Shown: positions 26,026-35,654, counted from the stretch's first letter. The stretch is DNA of 64,000 nt from Castellaniella sp044508625 (GCA_044508625.1 JBIQHJ010000003.1:62001-126000), one strand, 5' to 3'. Notes: generated by a model from the letters alone, not told the origin. Program-made: numbers and translations.

Positions 26026-27249
26026 ATGAAATTCAACGCAATCCGGAAGGCGGCGATGTGCGTGGCGATCGCCGGCCTCGGCCTGGGCCAGTCGGCCCAG
26101 GCGGCCGAGCCCGGCATCACCGACACGACGATCAGGATCGGGCTGTTCTCGCCGCTGTCGGGCAGCGGCATGGCCTACGGTTTCGACGTGGTCAACGCGG
26201 CCAAGATGTACTACGACAAGGTCAACAAGGAAGGCGGGATCCACGGCCGCAAGATCGAGCTGGTCGTCGAGGACACCCGCTGCAATGCCAACGACCTGGT
26301 GGCGGCGGTCAAGAAGCTGGTCGAGCAGGACCACGTGTTCCTGCTCAACGGCGGCTCGTGCTCGGCGGCGGTGGTCGCGGCCAAGGAATACGTCGAGCGC
26401 GCCAAGGTGCCCTTCCTCATGCTGAACGCCTCGGGCGACGGCGCGCTGTATCCGCCGTCCAAGTACATCTACGGCGCCTTCTCGATCTCGCAGTACGCGG
26501 TGGGCGGCTCCGTGGTGGAGTTCGCGGTCGACCATTTCAAGGCCAAGAAGATCGGCTACATCAATCATGACGACGCCTATGGCGGCTGGAACCAGACCGC
26601 GGCCGAATTCCAGGCCAAGCGGCACGACGGCGTCACGCTCACGGTGCAGTCGATCAATCCGAGCATCAACGACGTGACCGCGCCCATGCTCAAGGTGCGC
26701 GCGGCCAACCCCGACGTGCTGCTGCTGACGACGTACGCGCGCCCGGCCGCGCTGATCATCAAGAAGGCGCACGAGCTGGGCTGGAACAAGCCCATCGTGC
26801 TGACCGTCAACGGCACGGCGGACCTCAAGCAACTGGTCGAGAACGTCGGCGGCGCCGCGGCGCTCAAGAACTTCTACATCCAGGACGTGGTGGCGGGGCT
26901 GCCCTCGGATCCCAAGATGAAGTGGGTCTACGACATGTACAAGGAATACTATCCCGACCTGGCCAGCAAGCCCGGGCATCCGCAGAGCTACATGGCCTAT
27001 GGCCTGCCGCCGGCGATGACGGTGGTGCAGGCGTTGAAGGACGCGGGCCCCGAGCCCACGCGGGAAAAGGTCCTCGCCGCCCTCCAGAACTTCAAGCTCG
27101 ACACCGGCGTGATGGCCGGCCCGATCGAGTTCACCCCGACCGACCATGCCGCGCAGAAGTCCGCCATCTACATGAAGTTCGACGGCGAAAACAAGGAACT
27201 GATCCCCGGCATCTTCAAGAGCGCCTGGACCTACACGGCCGGCAAGTGA
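26026..27249 (+). CDS. Branched-chain amino acid-type ABC transporter substrate-binding protein
   Basis: 407 aa with a signal peptide (MKFNAIRKAAMCVAIAGLGLGQSAQA). LivJ/LivK-type fold: IRIGLFSPLSGSG, DVVNAAKMYYDKVNKEGGI and GGSCSAAVVAAKEYVE. In this large family the ligand is often an aromatic or aliphatic carboxylate and not leucine, so no liv symbol is given. Start ATG 26026 with AAGGAG at 26015-26020; a GTG six bases earlier is less likely. Confidence 0.93.
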   Translation: MKFNAIRKAAMCVAIAGLGLGQSAQAAEPGITDTTIRIGLFSPLSGSGMAYGFDVVNAAKMYYDKVNKEGGIHGRKIELVVEDTRCNANDLVAAVKKLVEQDHVFLLNGGSCSAAVVAAKEYVERAKVPFLMLNASGDGALYPPSKYIYGAFSISQYAVGGSVVEFAVDHFKAKKIGYINHDDAYGGWNQTAAEFQAKRHDGVTLTVQSINPSINDVTAPMLKVRAANPDVLLLTTYARPAALIIKKAHELGWNKPIVLTVNGTADLKQLVENVGGAAALKNFYIQDVVAGLPSDPKMKWVYDMYKEYYPDLASKPGHPQSYMAYGLPPAMTVVQALKDAGPEPTREKVLAALQNFKLDTGVMAGPIEFTPTDHAAQKSAIYMKFDGENKELIPGIFKSAWTYTAGK

Positions 27250-27271
27250 TGCGCGGGACGCCGCATCGAGG

Positions 27272-27304
27272 GGCGCCGCCGGCCCGCGCCGGCGGGCGGC
27301 GTCC
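27272..27304 (+). other. Hairpin between binding-protein and permease genes
   Basis: GGCGCCGCC (27272-27280) pairs with GGCGGCGTCC (27295-27304) with one bulged T. It is placed after the binding-protein gene, before the permease genes, as in the TRAP operons of this window. Confidence 0.4.
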
Positions 27305-28219
27305 ATGGAGCATTTCATGAGCTTTTCGGACATCTGGCTTTTCGTGCAGCAGGGGCTGCTGTCGGGTCTCGTGACCGGCAGCGTCTACGCCCTGCTGGCC
27401 GTGGCCGTCGTGATCGTGTTCAAGACGACCGACGTGCCCAATTTCGCGCAGGGCGAGATCTTCATGGTCGGCGGCTACGTGGCGCTGTTCATGATCCTGG
27501 TGCTGGGATGGCACTATGCGCTGGTCATCCCGCTGACGCTGATCGCCGTGGCGCTGATCTGCGCGCTGTTCCAGCGGGTGGTGATGGAGCGCGTCATCGC
27601 CTCCAAGGGGGTGGGCGTGCAGCTCGTGATCGCGACGCTGGGCCTGGCCTACGTGCTCAAGGGCGCGGTGCGCCAGACCGGGCTGGGCGACGCGCCCCGC
27701 TCGCTGCCGGCGCTGATCCAGCCCGACGCCGTGCTGATCGGCGACGCGGTGCTGACGCACCTGGACCTGATGATTCTCTTTACCGCGGTGGCCGTGATGC
27801 TGGCCCTGTATTTCCTGTTCAACCATACGCGCATCGGCAAGGCCATGCGGGCCGTGGGCATGAACCCCAAGGCCGCGCAGATCGTGGGCGTGAGCCTGGT
27901 GCGCATCCGCATGCTGGTCTGGGCGCTGGCGGGCCTGATCTCGGCCGTGTCGGCCATCCTGATCACGCCCAAGATCCTGATCACGCCGGACATCGGGCAC
28001 ATCGCGATCCTGGCGTTCGCGGCCGCCATCGTGGGCGGCATCACCAGCATCCCGGGCGCGATCGTGGGCGGCTTCATCATCGGCGTGGCGGAAAATCTGG
28101 TGGGGCTGTTCATCTCGACCAACGCGATCGTGGTGGCGCCGTTCCTGGCGATCCTGATCGTCCTCATCGTGCGCCCGCAGGGCATCCTCGGCGGCAAACT
28201 GCAGGTCAAGAAAGTATGA
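27305..28219 (+). CDS. Branched-chain-type ABC transporter permease (LivH family)
   Basis: 304 aa, about eight membrane segments. LivH motifs: GLVTGSVYALLAVAVVIVFKT, PNFAQGEIFMVGGY and AAIVGGITSIPGAIVGG. One of the two permease subunits for the substrate captured by the preceding binding protein. A second ATG 12 bases in is also possible. Confidence 0.93.
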   Translation: MEHFMSFSDIWLFVQQGLLSGLVTGSVYALLAVAVVIVFKTTDVPNFAQGEIFMVGGYVALFMILVLGWHYALVIPLTLIAVALICALFQRVVMERVIASKGVGVQLVIATLGLAYVLKGAVRQTGLGDAPRSLPALIQPDAVLIGDAVLTHLDLMILFTAVAVMLALYFLFNHTRIGKAMRAVGMNPKAAQIVGVSLVRIRMLVWALAGLISAVSAILITPKILITPDIGHIAILAFAAAIVGGITSIPGAIVGGFIIGVAENLVGLFISTNAIVVAPFLAILIVLIVRPQGILGGKLQVKKV

Positions 28220-29181
28220 AGACGAATTTCGACAAGTGGGCCCTCGTGCTCGCGGCGGTGCTGCTGGCGGCGCTGCCGTTCATTGCCAGTGGATATATTT
28301 TGTATATCGTTAACCTGCTGATGATCTACATCGTGCTGGCCCTGGGCCTGCACATCGTGATCGGCGAGACCGGGCAGTTCGCGCTCTCGCACGCCGCCTT
28401 CTACGGGATCGGCATCTACGTGGCCGGCATCCTCAACAACACCTGGCACCTGAACCTGGTGTTCTCGATCCTGGCCGCAGGGGTCGTCACGGCGGTGCTG
28501 GGCTACCTGCTGGGCGCCCTGGCGATCCGGATGCGCGACATCTACCTGGCCCTGTCCACCTTCGCCTTCGGCGAGGCCATGCAGTGGGTGTTCCTGAACT
28601 GGACCGAGGTGACCAACGGCTCAAACGGCTACCAGATGTCGCCGGCGCAGTTCTTCGGCTTCGAGCTCAATTCCGACCTCAAGGCCTATCCCTTCGTGAT
28701 CGCGGGCGCCGCGCTGATGCTGTGGGCGACGGTGTGGCTGGCGCGCTCGCAGCTCGGGTCGGCCTTTCGCGCGGTGCGCGAGAGCGACGTGGCCGCGCAG
28801 GCGATGGGGGTGGACGCCAATGTGATCAAGCGCGTGGCCTTCATGTGCTCGGCGGCCTACGCGGGGGTGGCGGGCGGCCTGTACACGACGTTCTCGTCGT
28901 TCATCCATCCCGAGAGCCTGGGATTCTGGACCACGATCCTGATCCTGATCATGATCGTGGTGGGCGGCATCGGCTCGGTGCGCGGCGCGGTGATCGGGGC
29001 GGTGATCTTCGGCCTGCTCTCCGAGCTGCTGCGGCAGGTGCTGTCCTTCCAGGAAATCATCTACGGCCTGATATTGATCGGCTTCATGATGTTCGCGCCG
29101 CGCGGGCTGTTCAGCGGGGCGCGGGCGCGCAAGGCGCCGCCCGCCGCGGCGGGCGGCGCCTCCCCGGAGGCGCGGACATGA
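28216..29181 (+). CDS. Branched-chain-type ABC transporter permease (LivM family)
   Basis: 321 aa with about nine membrane segments. LivM motifs: LGLHIVIGETGQFALSHAAF, GLYTTFSSFIHPESLGF, and VVGGIGSVRGAVIGA. Starts in an ATGA overlap with the LivH-type gene and ends in an overlap with the ATPase gene. Confidence 0.93.
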   Translation: MKTNFDKWALVLAAVLLAALPFIASGYILYIVNLLMIYIVLALGLHIVIGETGQFALSHAAFYGIGIYVAGILNNTWHLNLVFSILAAGVVTAVLGYLLGALAIRMRDIYLALSTFAFGEAMQWVFLNWTEVTNGSNGYQMSPAQFFGFELNSDLKAYPFVIAGAALMLWATVWLARSQLGSAFRAVRESDVAAQAMGVDANVIKRVAFMCSAAYAGVAGGLYTTFSSFIHPESLGFWTTILILIMIVVGGIGSVRGAVIGAVIFGLLSELLRQVLSFQEIIYGLILIGFMMFAPRGLFSGARARKAPPAAAGGASPEART

Positions 29182-29942
29182 GCGGCGACGTCCTGCTGTC
29201 CATCGACGGGCTGACGGTGCGCTTTGGCGGGCTGACCGCCGTGGACGACCTGTCCTTCCAGGTGCGCCAGGGCCGGATCCACGCCCTGATCGGGCCCAAC
29301 GGCGCCGGCAAGTCGACGACCTTCAATTGCATTTCGCGTTATTACGATCCCACGGGAGGCAGGATTTCCCTGGCGGGCGAGGACATCACGCGCCACGCCG
29401 CCTCGCACATGGCGTCCCTGGGGGTCGCGCGCACCTTCCAGAACCTCGAGCTGTTCAACGACCTGTCGGTGGAGGAGAACGTGCTGCTGGGCACGTACGC
29501 CTATGGCGCCAAGGGCCTGGGCCGCCTGCTGCGCCGCCCGGCCCCGGTGAATCGCGAGTTCGCCCACCACCTGCTCGAGCGCGTGGGCCTGGCCGATTTC
29601 CTGGAGGCCAAGGCGAGCAGCCTGGATTTCGGGCGCCAGAAGATGCTCGAGCTGGCGCGCGCCCTGGCGATCAAGCCGCGCCTGCTGCTGCTCGACGAGC
29701 CGGCGGCGGGCCTGCGCAACCGCGAGATCGACAAGCTCGACGGCATCCTCACGGAACTGGCCTCGCGCGAGGGCGTCACCGTGCTGCTGGTCGAGCACGT
29801 GATGCAGCTCGTCATGTCGATCTCGGATCGCATCACCGTGATGTCCTTCGGCCACAAGATCGCCGAAGGCACGCCGGCCGAGATCCGCAGCGACGAGCGC
29901 GTGATCGAGGCCTATCTGGGCAAAGGAAGCAACCATGAGTGA
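29178..29942 (+). CDS. Branched-chain-type ABC transporter ATP-binding protein (LivG family)
   Basis: 254 aa. Walker A GPNGAGKST, signature region SLDFGRQKMLELARAL (LSxGQ is diverged, as is common in LivG proteins), Walker B LLLLDEPAAG, and H-loop VLLVEHVM. Energises transport together with the LivF-type ATPase that overlaps its 3' end. Confidence 0.93.
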   Translation: MSGDVLLSIDGLTVRFGGLTAVDDLSFQVRQGRIHALIGPNGAGKSTTFNCISRYYDPTGGRISLAGEDITRHAASHMASLGVARTFQNLELFNDLSVEENVLLGTYAYGAKGLGRLLRRPAPVNREFAHHLLERVGLADFLEAKASSLDFGRQKMLELARALAIKPRLLLLDEPAAGLRNREIDKLDGILTELASREGVTVLLVEHVMQLVMSISDRITVMSFGHKIAEGTPAEIRSDERVIEAYLGKGSNHE

Positions 29943-30651
29943 GCCGTTCCTGTCGGTCGAGTCCATTTCCGCCTCGTACGGCAATATCTGCGCGCTGCAC
30001 GAGGTCTCGCTGGAGGTGCCCCGCGGCGAGATCGTGGCCCTGCTGGGGGCCAACGGCGCGGGCAAGTCCACCACCCTCAACGTGATTTCGGGCCTGGTGC
30101 GGCCCACGCACGGGACGGTGCGTTTCGACGGCGAGGCCATACACCGGCTGCCGGCCGACCACATCGTGCAGCGCGGCATCATCCAGGTACCCGAGGGCCG
30201 CGAGATCTTCCGCGACATGAGCGTGCGCGAAAACCTGGAGATGGGCGCCTACACGCGCAAGGACCGCGCGGCGGTGGCCGCCGACCTGGACGCGATGTGC
30301 GACATCTTTCCGCGCCTGCGCGAGCGCATCGGACAGAAGGCCGCCACGCTGTCGGGCGGCGAGCAGCAGATGCTGGCCACGGCGCGGGCGATGATGGCGC
30401 GCCCGCGCATGATCCTGATGGACGAGCCGTCGATGGGCCTCGCGCCGCTGGTGGTCGAGCAGATCTTCGACACGGTCCGGACGCTGAATCGCGAGCAGGG
30501 CATCACCATCCTGCTGGTCGAGCAGAACGCACAGCTCGCCCTGTCGGTGTCCAGCCACGCCTACATCCTCGAGAACGGCGAGCTGGTGCTGCGAGGCGCC
30601 TCCGCGGACCTGCGGAACGACGAAGCCATAAGACGCGCGTACCTGGGATGA
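29935..30651 (+). CDS. Branched-chain-type ABC transporter ATP-binding protein (LivF family)
   Basis: 238 aa. Walker A GANGAGKST, signature LSGGEQQML, Walker B MILMDEPSMG. LivF-type features: VPEGREIFRDMSVRENL. Overlaps the LivG-type gene by 8 bases. Followed by a duplicated hairpin element at 30651-30776. Confidence 0.93.
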   Translation: MSEPFLSVESISASYGNICALHEVSLEVPRGEIVALLGANGAGKSTTLNVISGLVRPTHGTVRFDGEAIHRLPADHIVQRGIIQVPEGREIFRDMSVRENLEMGAYTRKDRAAVAADLDAMCDIFPRLRERIGQKAATLSGGEQQMLATARAMMARPRMILMDEPSMGLAPLVVEQIFDTVRTLNREQGITILLVEQNAQLALSVSSHAYILENGELVLRGASADLRNDEAIRRAYLG

Positions 30652-30776
30652 GCCCGGACATGGAATGGTCCCTGCGGACCATTCCATGCCTGGCGAATCC
30701 GAGCCGCATGCAGGCGGCGAGGTGGGGCAGCCCGGACATGGAATGGTCCCTGCGGACCATTCCATGCCTGGCGAAT
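30651..30776 (+). repeat. Two identical 48-bp direct repeats, each a perfect 13-bp hairpin
   Basis: Identical copies at 30651-30698 and 30729-30776, 78 bases apart. Each contains CATGGAATGGTCC-CTGC-GGACCATTCCATG (13-bp stem, 4-base loop; 30659-30688 and 30737-30766). They occupy nearly all of the gap between the last transporter gene and the next SDR. There is no U-run, so they are not simple terminators. They resemble a REP/BIME-type intergenic element. Confidence 0.9.
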
Positions 30777-30796
30777 AGGAGCAAGGAGAAGGAACG

Positions 30797-31549
30797 ATGA
30801 CTTTGTTGAACGACAAGCTGGCCCTGGTGACGGGGGCGGCGGGCGGCCTGGGCTCGGCCATCGCGCGCGGCTTTGCGCGCGAGGGCGCCCGGGTGATCGC
30901 GGCCGACCTGGACGGCGGCCGCGCCGAGGCGCTGGCCGAGAGCATCCGCGCCGAGGGCGGGCAGGCCTGGGGCGAGGCGATCGACGTCTGCGATCGCGCC
31001 GCCGTGGCCCGCTGGGCGGCGGACCTGGGCGAGCGCCTGGGGCCGATCGACGTCCTGGTGAACAACGCGGGGATCTCGGGCCGTGCGCGCATCGACGATC
31101 CGCAGTCCTGCGAGGTCTGGGACCGGCTGATGGCCGTCAATCTGCAGGGCCTGTTCAACGTGACGCACGCCTTCGTCGAGCCGCTCAAGGCGACGCGCGG
31201 CAGCATCGTCAACCTGTCCTCGATCGTCGCCTTCGTCAGCGGCATTTCGTCGGCGGGCTACGTCGCCTCCAAGGGAGCGGTGCGCTCGCTCACGCAGGCG
31301 CTGGCGCGCGACCTCGCGCCCTTCGGCGTGCGGGTCAACGCGGTGGCGCCCGGCCTGATGCTGACCGAGATGGTCGCGCCGCAGCTCGCGGTGCCGGGCG
31401 GCACCGACTGGTTCATGAAGCGGGCCCCCATGGGGCGGGGCGGGGAACCCGAGGAGGTCGTGGGTCCCATCGTGTTCCTCGCCTCCGGGATGGCCAGCTA
31501 CGTCACGGGCGTGGTCTTGCCCGTGGACGGTGGATTCTTATCGGCTTGA
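30797..31549 (+). CDS. SDR family oxidoreductase
   Basis: 250 aa. TGAAGGLGSAIARG cofactor motif, NNAGIS, Ser in LSSIVAFVSG, and YVASK. C-terminal VVLPVDGGFLSA. FabG-like fold, NAD(P)-dependent. Start with AAGGAGAAGGA upstream. Lies downstream of the double hairpin and just ahead of another SDR gene. Confidence 0.92.
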   Translation: MTLLNDKLALVTGAAGGLGSAIARGFAREGARVIAADLDGGRAEALAESIRAEGGQAWGEAIDVCDRAAVARWAADLGERLGPIDVLVNNAGISGRARIDDPQSCEVWDRLMAVNLQGLFNVTHAFVEPLKATRGSIVNLSSIVAFVSGISSAGYVASKGAVRSLTQALARDLAPFGVRVNAVAPGLMLTEMVAPQLAVPGGTDWFMKRAPMGRGGEPEEVVGPIVFLASGMASYVTGVVLPVDGGFLSA

Positions 31550-31557
31550 GGATGGAT

Positions 31558-32283
31558 ATGAAAGCAGTTGCATTGGTCACCGGCGCGGCCGGCGGCATGG
31601 GCCAGGCCATCGTCCGGCGCCTGGCGCAGGACGGATTCTCGGTGGTGGCGGTGGACCTCGGCGAGGCGGCCCTGCGGGACCTGGCCGCGCGCCTGGCAGA
31701 GGAAGGCCTCGAGATCGAGCCCCGCGTCGCGGACCTCACCCGCGAGGCGCAGATCGCCGAGCTGATCGACGGCCTGCCGCCGCTCTCGGCGCTGGTTAAT
31801 AGCGCGGGGCTGTTCGACGAACGCAAGTTCTTCGAGGTCGGGCAGGACGATTTCCGGCGGATGTACGAGCTCAACCTCATCGCGGCGGCCACGCTCACCC
31901 AGCGCGCGGCGGCCCGGATGGCGCCCGGCTCCAAGATCGTGAACATCGCCTCGCGCGCCTACCTGGGCGCGCGCCACCATGCGCATTACGTCGCCTCCAA
32001 GGCCGCCCTGGTCGGCTACACGCGCGCCAGCGCCATGGAGCTCGCCGAGAAAGGCATCCTGGTCAATGCGATCGCGCCCGGCCTGATCGACACGCCCATG
32101 CTGCGCGCCCTGACGCCCGAGCGCCTGGCCGCGCAACTGGCCTTGCAGCCCACCGGCCGCGCGGGCACGCCGGAGGACATCGCGCACGCGGTGTCCTTCC
32201 TCGCCGGCCCGCGGATGTCCTTCATCACGGGGCAGGTGCTGTTCGTGGACGGCGGCAAGTCGCTGGGCGGATCGGGAGCCTGA
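31558..32283 (+). CDS. SDR family oxidoreductase
   Basis: 241 aa. TGAAGGMGQAIVRR, NSAGLFDE, Ser in NIASRAYLG and YVASK (YxxxK). The start at 31558 is chosen for the GAGG at 31548-31551; in-frame TTG 31546 and ATG 31552 are alternatives. Five bases before the flavoprotein gene; likely consecutive redox steps. Confidence 0.92.
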   Translation: MKAVALVTGAAGGMGQAIVRRLAQDGFSVVAVDLGEAALRDLAARLAEEGLEIEPRVADLTREAQIAELIDGLPPLSALVNSAGLFDERKFFEVGQDDFRRMYELNLIAAATLTQRAAARMAPGSKIVNIASRAYLGARHHAHYVASKAALVGYTRASAMELAEKGILVNAIAPGLIDTPMLRALTPERLAAQLALQPTGRAGTPEDIAHAVSFLAGPRMSFITGQVLFVDGGKSLGGSGA

Positions 32284-32287
32284 GACC

Positions 32288-33991
32288 ATGGAAAACGTGC
32301 ATTGGGACGAGACGGTCGACGTGGTGGTGGCGGGCTCCGGCGCGGCCGGCATGTCCGCGGCGCTGACCTGCCATTTCGAGGGCCTGGAGGTCCTGCTGGT
32401 CGAAAAGACCGACAGGATCGGCGGCTCGACCGCGGTGTCGGGCGGCGCCGTCTGGATTCCCCTGAACCCGGGGGCGGCCGCGGCCGGCCACGGCGACGAT
32501 ACCTATGAAAAGGTGTGGGAATACCTCTCGCAGATCGTGGGCGCGGCCTCGCCCGACCACATGAAAGAAGCCTATCTCAGGAACGGCCCCGCCATGCTCG
32601 AGTACATGGGCTCGCGGGGCGTGCTGGAACTGGCGGCGCGGCAGTATTCCCCGGATTATTATCCCGACCGGCCGGGGGCCTCGATGGGCGGCCGCTCGAT
32701 GGACCCCGTGGCCTTCGACGGCAAGCGGCTGGGCGCGCATTTCCGCGAGCTGCGCGACCCGCTGAAGGAATTCGTGGTCCTCGGCGGGATGATGGTCAAC
32801 GTCACCGACGTCTATCACCTGCTGGGCGCGCTGCGCTCGCCGAAATCGTTCTGGCATGGCGGCCGGCTGGTGCTGGACTACTGGTTCGACCGCCTGCGCG
32901 GCTACCATCGCGGCACGCGCCTGCTGCTGGGCAACGCCCTGGCCGCGCAGCTTTTCCATGCGATGCTGAGCCGGCGGGTGCCCTACCGCCTCGGGACGGC
33001 GGCGCGGCGCCTGCACCGCGGCGACGATGGCCGCATCGTCGGGATCACCGTCGAGCACGACCAGGTCCTGCGGCACATCCGCACGCGCAAGGGCGTGGTC
33101 GTGGCCACCGGCGGCTTTCCGTGGAACGCCGAACTGCGCGCCGAGCTCTATCCCCGGCCCACCGGCCTGTGGTCCATGTCGCCCGAGGGCAATCGCGGCG
33201 AGGGCATCGAGCTGGCGCGCGAGGCGGGCGCGGCCATGGGCGCCGGCCATGCCTGGCCGGCATTCTGGGCGCCCGTGTCGCTGCTGCGCAAGGCCGACGG
33301 CACCGTGGTCCGCTATCCGCACCTGGTCTGGGACCGCGCCAAGCCCGGCCTGATCGCCGTCGACGGGCACGGCGAGCGCTTCGTCAACGAGTCGGCCTCG
33401 TACCACGAGTTCGTTTCCGCGATGTACCGCGCGCCCGGCGCGCCCGCGGTGCCGGCCTACCTGCTGTGCGATCGCGAATTCATCGAGACCTGGGGCCTGG
33501 GCCTGGCCCTGCCCGGCGGCCGCCCGCGCCGGCACCTGATCGAGGCCGGCTACCTGATCGAGGCCCCGTCGCTGCGCGAGCTGGCGGGGCGCCTGAAGAT
33601 CGACCCGGACCGCCTCGCCGCCACGGTGGAGCGCTACAACCAATTGGCGCGGCAGGGCGAGGATACGGATTTCGGCAAGGGCTCCAGCGCCTACAATCGC
33701 TATCTGGGCGATGCGTCCCACCAGCCCAACCCCTGCCTGCGCCCGCTGGGCGAGGGCCCCTACTATGCCGTGGAGGTGGTCGCCGGCGACATCGGCACCG
33801 CCTGCGGGATCCGGACCGACGGCCAGGCGCGCGCGCTGGACGCCGAGGGCCGGCCCATCGGCGGGCTGTTCGTCGTCGGCAACGACATGCAGTCCGTGAT
33901 GGGCGGCGCCTATCCGGGGCCCGGGATCACGCTGGGGCCGGCGCTGACCTTCGGCTGGGTCGCGGGCCGTGCGCTGGCAGGGGAAGGCTGA
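32288..33991 (+). CDS. FAD-dependent oxidoreductase (3-ketosteroid dehydrogenase/fumarate reductase-like)
   Basis: 567 aa. N-terminal dinucleotide motif VVVAGSGAAGMSAAL, then DRIGGSTAVSGGAVWIP. The C-terminal FAD motif GGLFVVGNDMQSVMGGAYPGPGITLGPALTFGW closes the domain. This is the pattern of KstD-type enzymes that desaturate next to a keto group, and of related flavin dehydrogenases acting on cyclic ketones. It follows two SDR genes, consistent with alcohol to ketone to enone chemistry. Substrate unproven. Confidence 0.88.
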   Translation: MENVHWDETVDVVVAGSGAAGMSAALTCHFEGLEVLLVEKTDRIGGSTAVSGGAVWIPLNPGAAAAGHGDDTYEKVWEYLSQIVGAASPDHMKEAYLRNGPAMLEYMGSRGVLELAARQYSPDYYPDRPGASMGGRSMDPVAFDGKRLGAHFRELRDPLKEFVVLGGMMVNVTDVYHLLGALRSPKSFWHGGRLVLDYWFDRLRGYHRGTRLLLGNALAAQLFHAMLSRRVPYRLGTAARRLHRGDDGRIVGITVEHDQVLRHIRTRKGVVVATGGFPWNAELRAELYPRPTGLWSMSPEGNRGEGIELAREAGAAMGAGHAWPAFWAPVSLLRKADGTVVRYPHLVWDRAKPGLIAVDGHGERFVNESASYHEFVSAMYRAPGAPAVPAYLLCDREFIETWGLGLALPGGRPRRHLIEAGYLIEAPSLRELAGRLKIDPDRLAATVERYNQLARQGEDTDFGKGSSAYNRYLGDASHQPNPCLRPLGEGPYYAVEVVAGDIGTACGIRTDGQARALDAEGRPIGGLFVVGNDMQSVMGGAYPGPGITLGPALTFGWVAGRALAGEG

Positions 33992-34118
33992 AGGCGCGGG
34001 ACCCCTGAAGGTGTGGGGTGGCCAAGGCCTGGGAGGGCCGCGGCGTCCTGCGCCCGCCGGGCCGCACGCCGCATGCCGGTGGACCGGCGCCGATGAATCG
34101 ATCAAGGAGAAAGAAAAA

Positions 34119-34730
34119 ATGTCCATGAAACTGTATTACTCGACGACCTCGCCCTTCGTGCGCAAGTGCCTGGTCGCGGCGCACGAGCTGGGGCTGGCCG
34201 ACCGCATCGCCATCGCGCCGGTCACCACCATGCCGACCGCGCACGATCCCGATCTGATGCGCGACAACCCGCTGTGCAAGCTGCCCACGCTGGTGACCGC
34301 CGAGGGCGCGATCCTGTACGACAGCCGGGTCATCTGCGAGTACCTGGACGACCTGGCCGGCGGCTCGCTGGTTCCGGGCGGCGCCCGCAAGTGGGACGCC
34401 CTGGTCGACCAGGCCCTGGCCGACGGCATCCTCGATGCGGCGCTGTCGATGCGCTACGAGGCGGTGCTGCGTCCCGCCGAAAACCGCTGGGACGCCTGGA
34501 GCCTCACCCAGCGGGAAAAGATCGTCGCCGCCCTGGCGCGGCTCGAGGCCGACACCGGCCGCCTGGCGGGCCGCGTCGACGTGGGCACGATCGCCGTGGG
34601 CTGCGCGCTGGGCTACCTGGACCTGCGTTTTCCCGATCTCGACTGGCGCGCCTCGCATTCCGGCCTGGCCGCCTGGTTCGCCGAATTCGGCAAGCGGCCC
34701 TCGATGCAGGCCACCGCGCACAAGACCTGA
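34119..34730 (+). CDS. Glutathione S-transferase family protein
   Basis: 203 aa. N-terminal thioredoxin-like domain (KLYYSTTSPFVRKCLVAAHE, LCKLPTLV with the cis-Pro, DSRVICEYLDDL), C-terminal helical domain. Uses glutathione for conjugation, dehalogenation, isomerisation or binding; the role here is unclear. Start with AAGGAG upstream. Its stop is six bases from that of the converging lyase gene. The 127-base gap before it has no other feature. Confidence 0.92.
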   Translation: MSMKLYYSTTSPFVRKCLVAAHELGLADRIAIAPVTTMPTAHDPDLMRDNPLCKLPTLVTAEGAILYDSRVICEYLDDLAGGSLVPGGARKWDALVDQALADGILDAALSMRYEAVLRPAENRWDAWSLTQREKIVAALARLEADTGRLAGRVDVGTIAVGCALGYLDLRFPDLDWRASHSGLAAWFAEFGKRPSMQATAHKT

Positions 34731-34736
34731 TCGGTT

Positions 34737-35654
34737 TCAGGCCTCGCCTTTCGCGTATTGCCGCCGCAGCCATGGCAGCGCGCGGCCGCCCAGGGGCGTG
34801 CCCAGGAAGGCCTGGGCATGGTCGATCGCGGCGATCAGCCCGGCGGGGTCGATGCCCGTCCGGAAGCCGCCCTGCTCGGCCAGCACGAGCAGGTCCTCGG
34901 TAGCCACGTTGCCGGCGGCGCCGGGCGCGAAGGGGCAGCCGCCGATGCCGCCCGCGCTGCCGTCGAGTCGGCGGACGCCGTTCTGCAGGGCGGCCCAGGC
35001 GTTGGCGACGCCCATCCCGCGCGTGTCGTGGAAATGCGCGCCGATTTGCTCGACCGGCACAGCCCGCACGACCTCGCGCAAGAGCGCCTCGACCTGCGGA
35101 GGCGAGCCGGCGCCGATGGTATCGGCCAGGACGATCTCGTCGGCCTGCGCATCCAGCATGGCCTCGGCCAGGGCGGCCACGCGCGAGACCGGCGTCGGAC
35201 CCTCGAAGGGGCAGGCGATGGCCACGGCCACGTAGGCGCGCGTGCGCAGGCCCGCGTCCCGCGCCGCGCGCAGGACGCCGATGCTGGCCTGGGTGGCGGC
35301 CTCCAGCGACATGCGGATGTTGCGCTGGTTCATGGTCTCGGTGGCCGACAGCACCACGGCGACTTCCCGGGCGCCGCAGGCGAGCGCGCGTTCCAGGCCG
35401 CGGAGGTTCGGCGCCAGGGCCGACAGGCGCGTGGTCGCCAGGCGCGCGCCGGCGCGGACCACGTCCTCGGTATCGGCCATTTGCGGCACGGCGCGCGGCG
35501 ACACGAAGCTGCCGATCTCGATCGAGGGCACCCCGGCCGCGGCCAGGCGCTCGATCAGGCCGAGCTTGTCCTGCGTGCCGATCGGCCGGGCCTGGTTCTG
35601 CAGCCCGTCGCGGGGCGAGACATCGGTGATGATGATGGAGCGATCGTCGTTCAT
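34737..35654 (-). CDS. HMG-CoA lyase family protein
   Basis: 305 aa TIM-barrel lyase. Metal/substrate residues: R15-D16 and Q19 in SPRDGLQNQ, His-x-His in GAHFHDTRGMG, the catalytic Cys and Asn in GGCPFAPGAAGNVATED. Cleaves 3-hydroxy-3-methylglutaryl-CoA or a similar acyl-CoA to acetyl-CoA and a 3-oxoacid. Starts in an ATGA overlap with the CoA-transferase, implying that the transferase makes the CoA ester which this lyase splits. Confidence 0.93.
   Translation of the reverse strand: MNDDRSIIITDVSPRDGLQNQARPIGTQDKLGLIERLAAAGVPSIEIGSFVSPRAVPQMADTEDVVRAGARLATTRLSALAPNLRGLERALACGAREVAVVLSATETMNQRNIRMSLEAATQASIGVLRAARDAGLRTRAYVAVAIACPFEGPTPVSRVAALAEAMLDAQADEIVLADTIGAGSPPQVEALLREVVRAVPVEQIGAHFHDTRGMGVANAWAALQNGVRRLDGSAGGIGGCPFAPGAAGNVATEDLLVLAEQGGFRTGIDPAGLIAAIDHAQAFLGTPLGGRALPWLRRQYAKGEA

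Noticed and set aside
30651..30776. Duplicated hairpin as a CRISPR or as a rho-independent terminator
   Set aside because: Only two copies with a 30-base interval, no cas genes, and no U-run after either stem.
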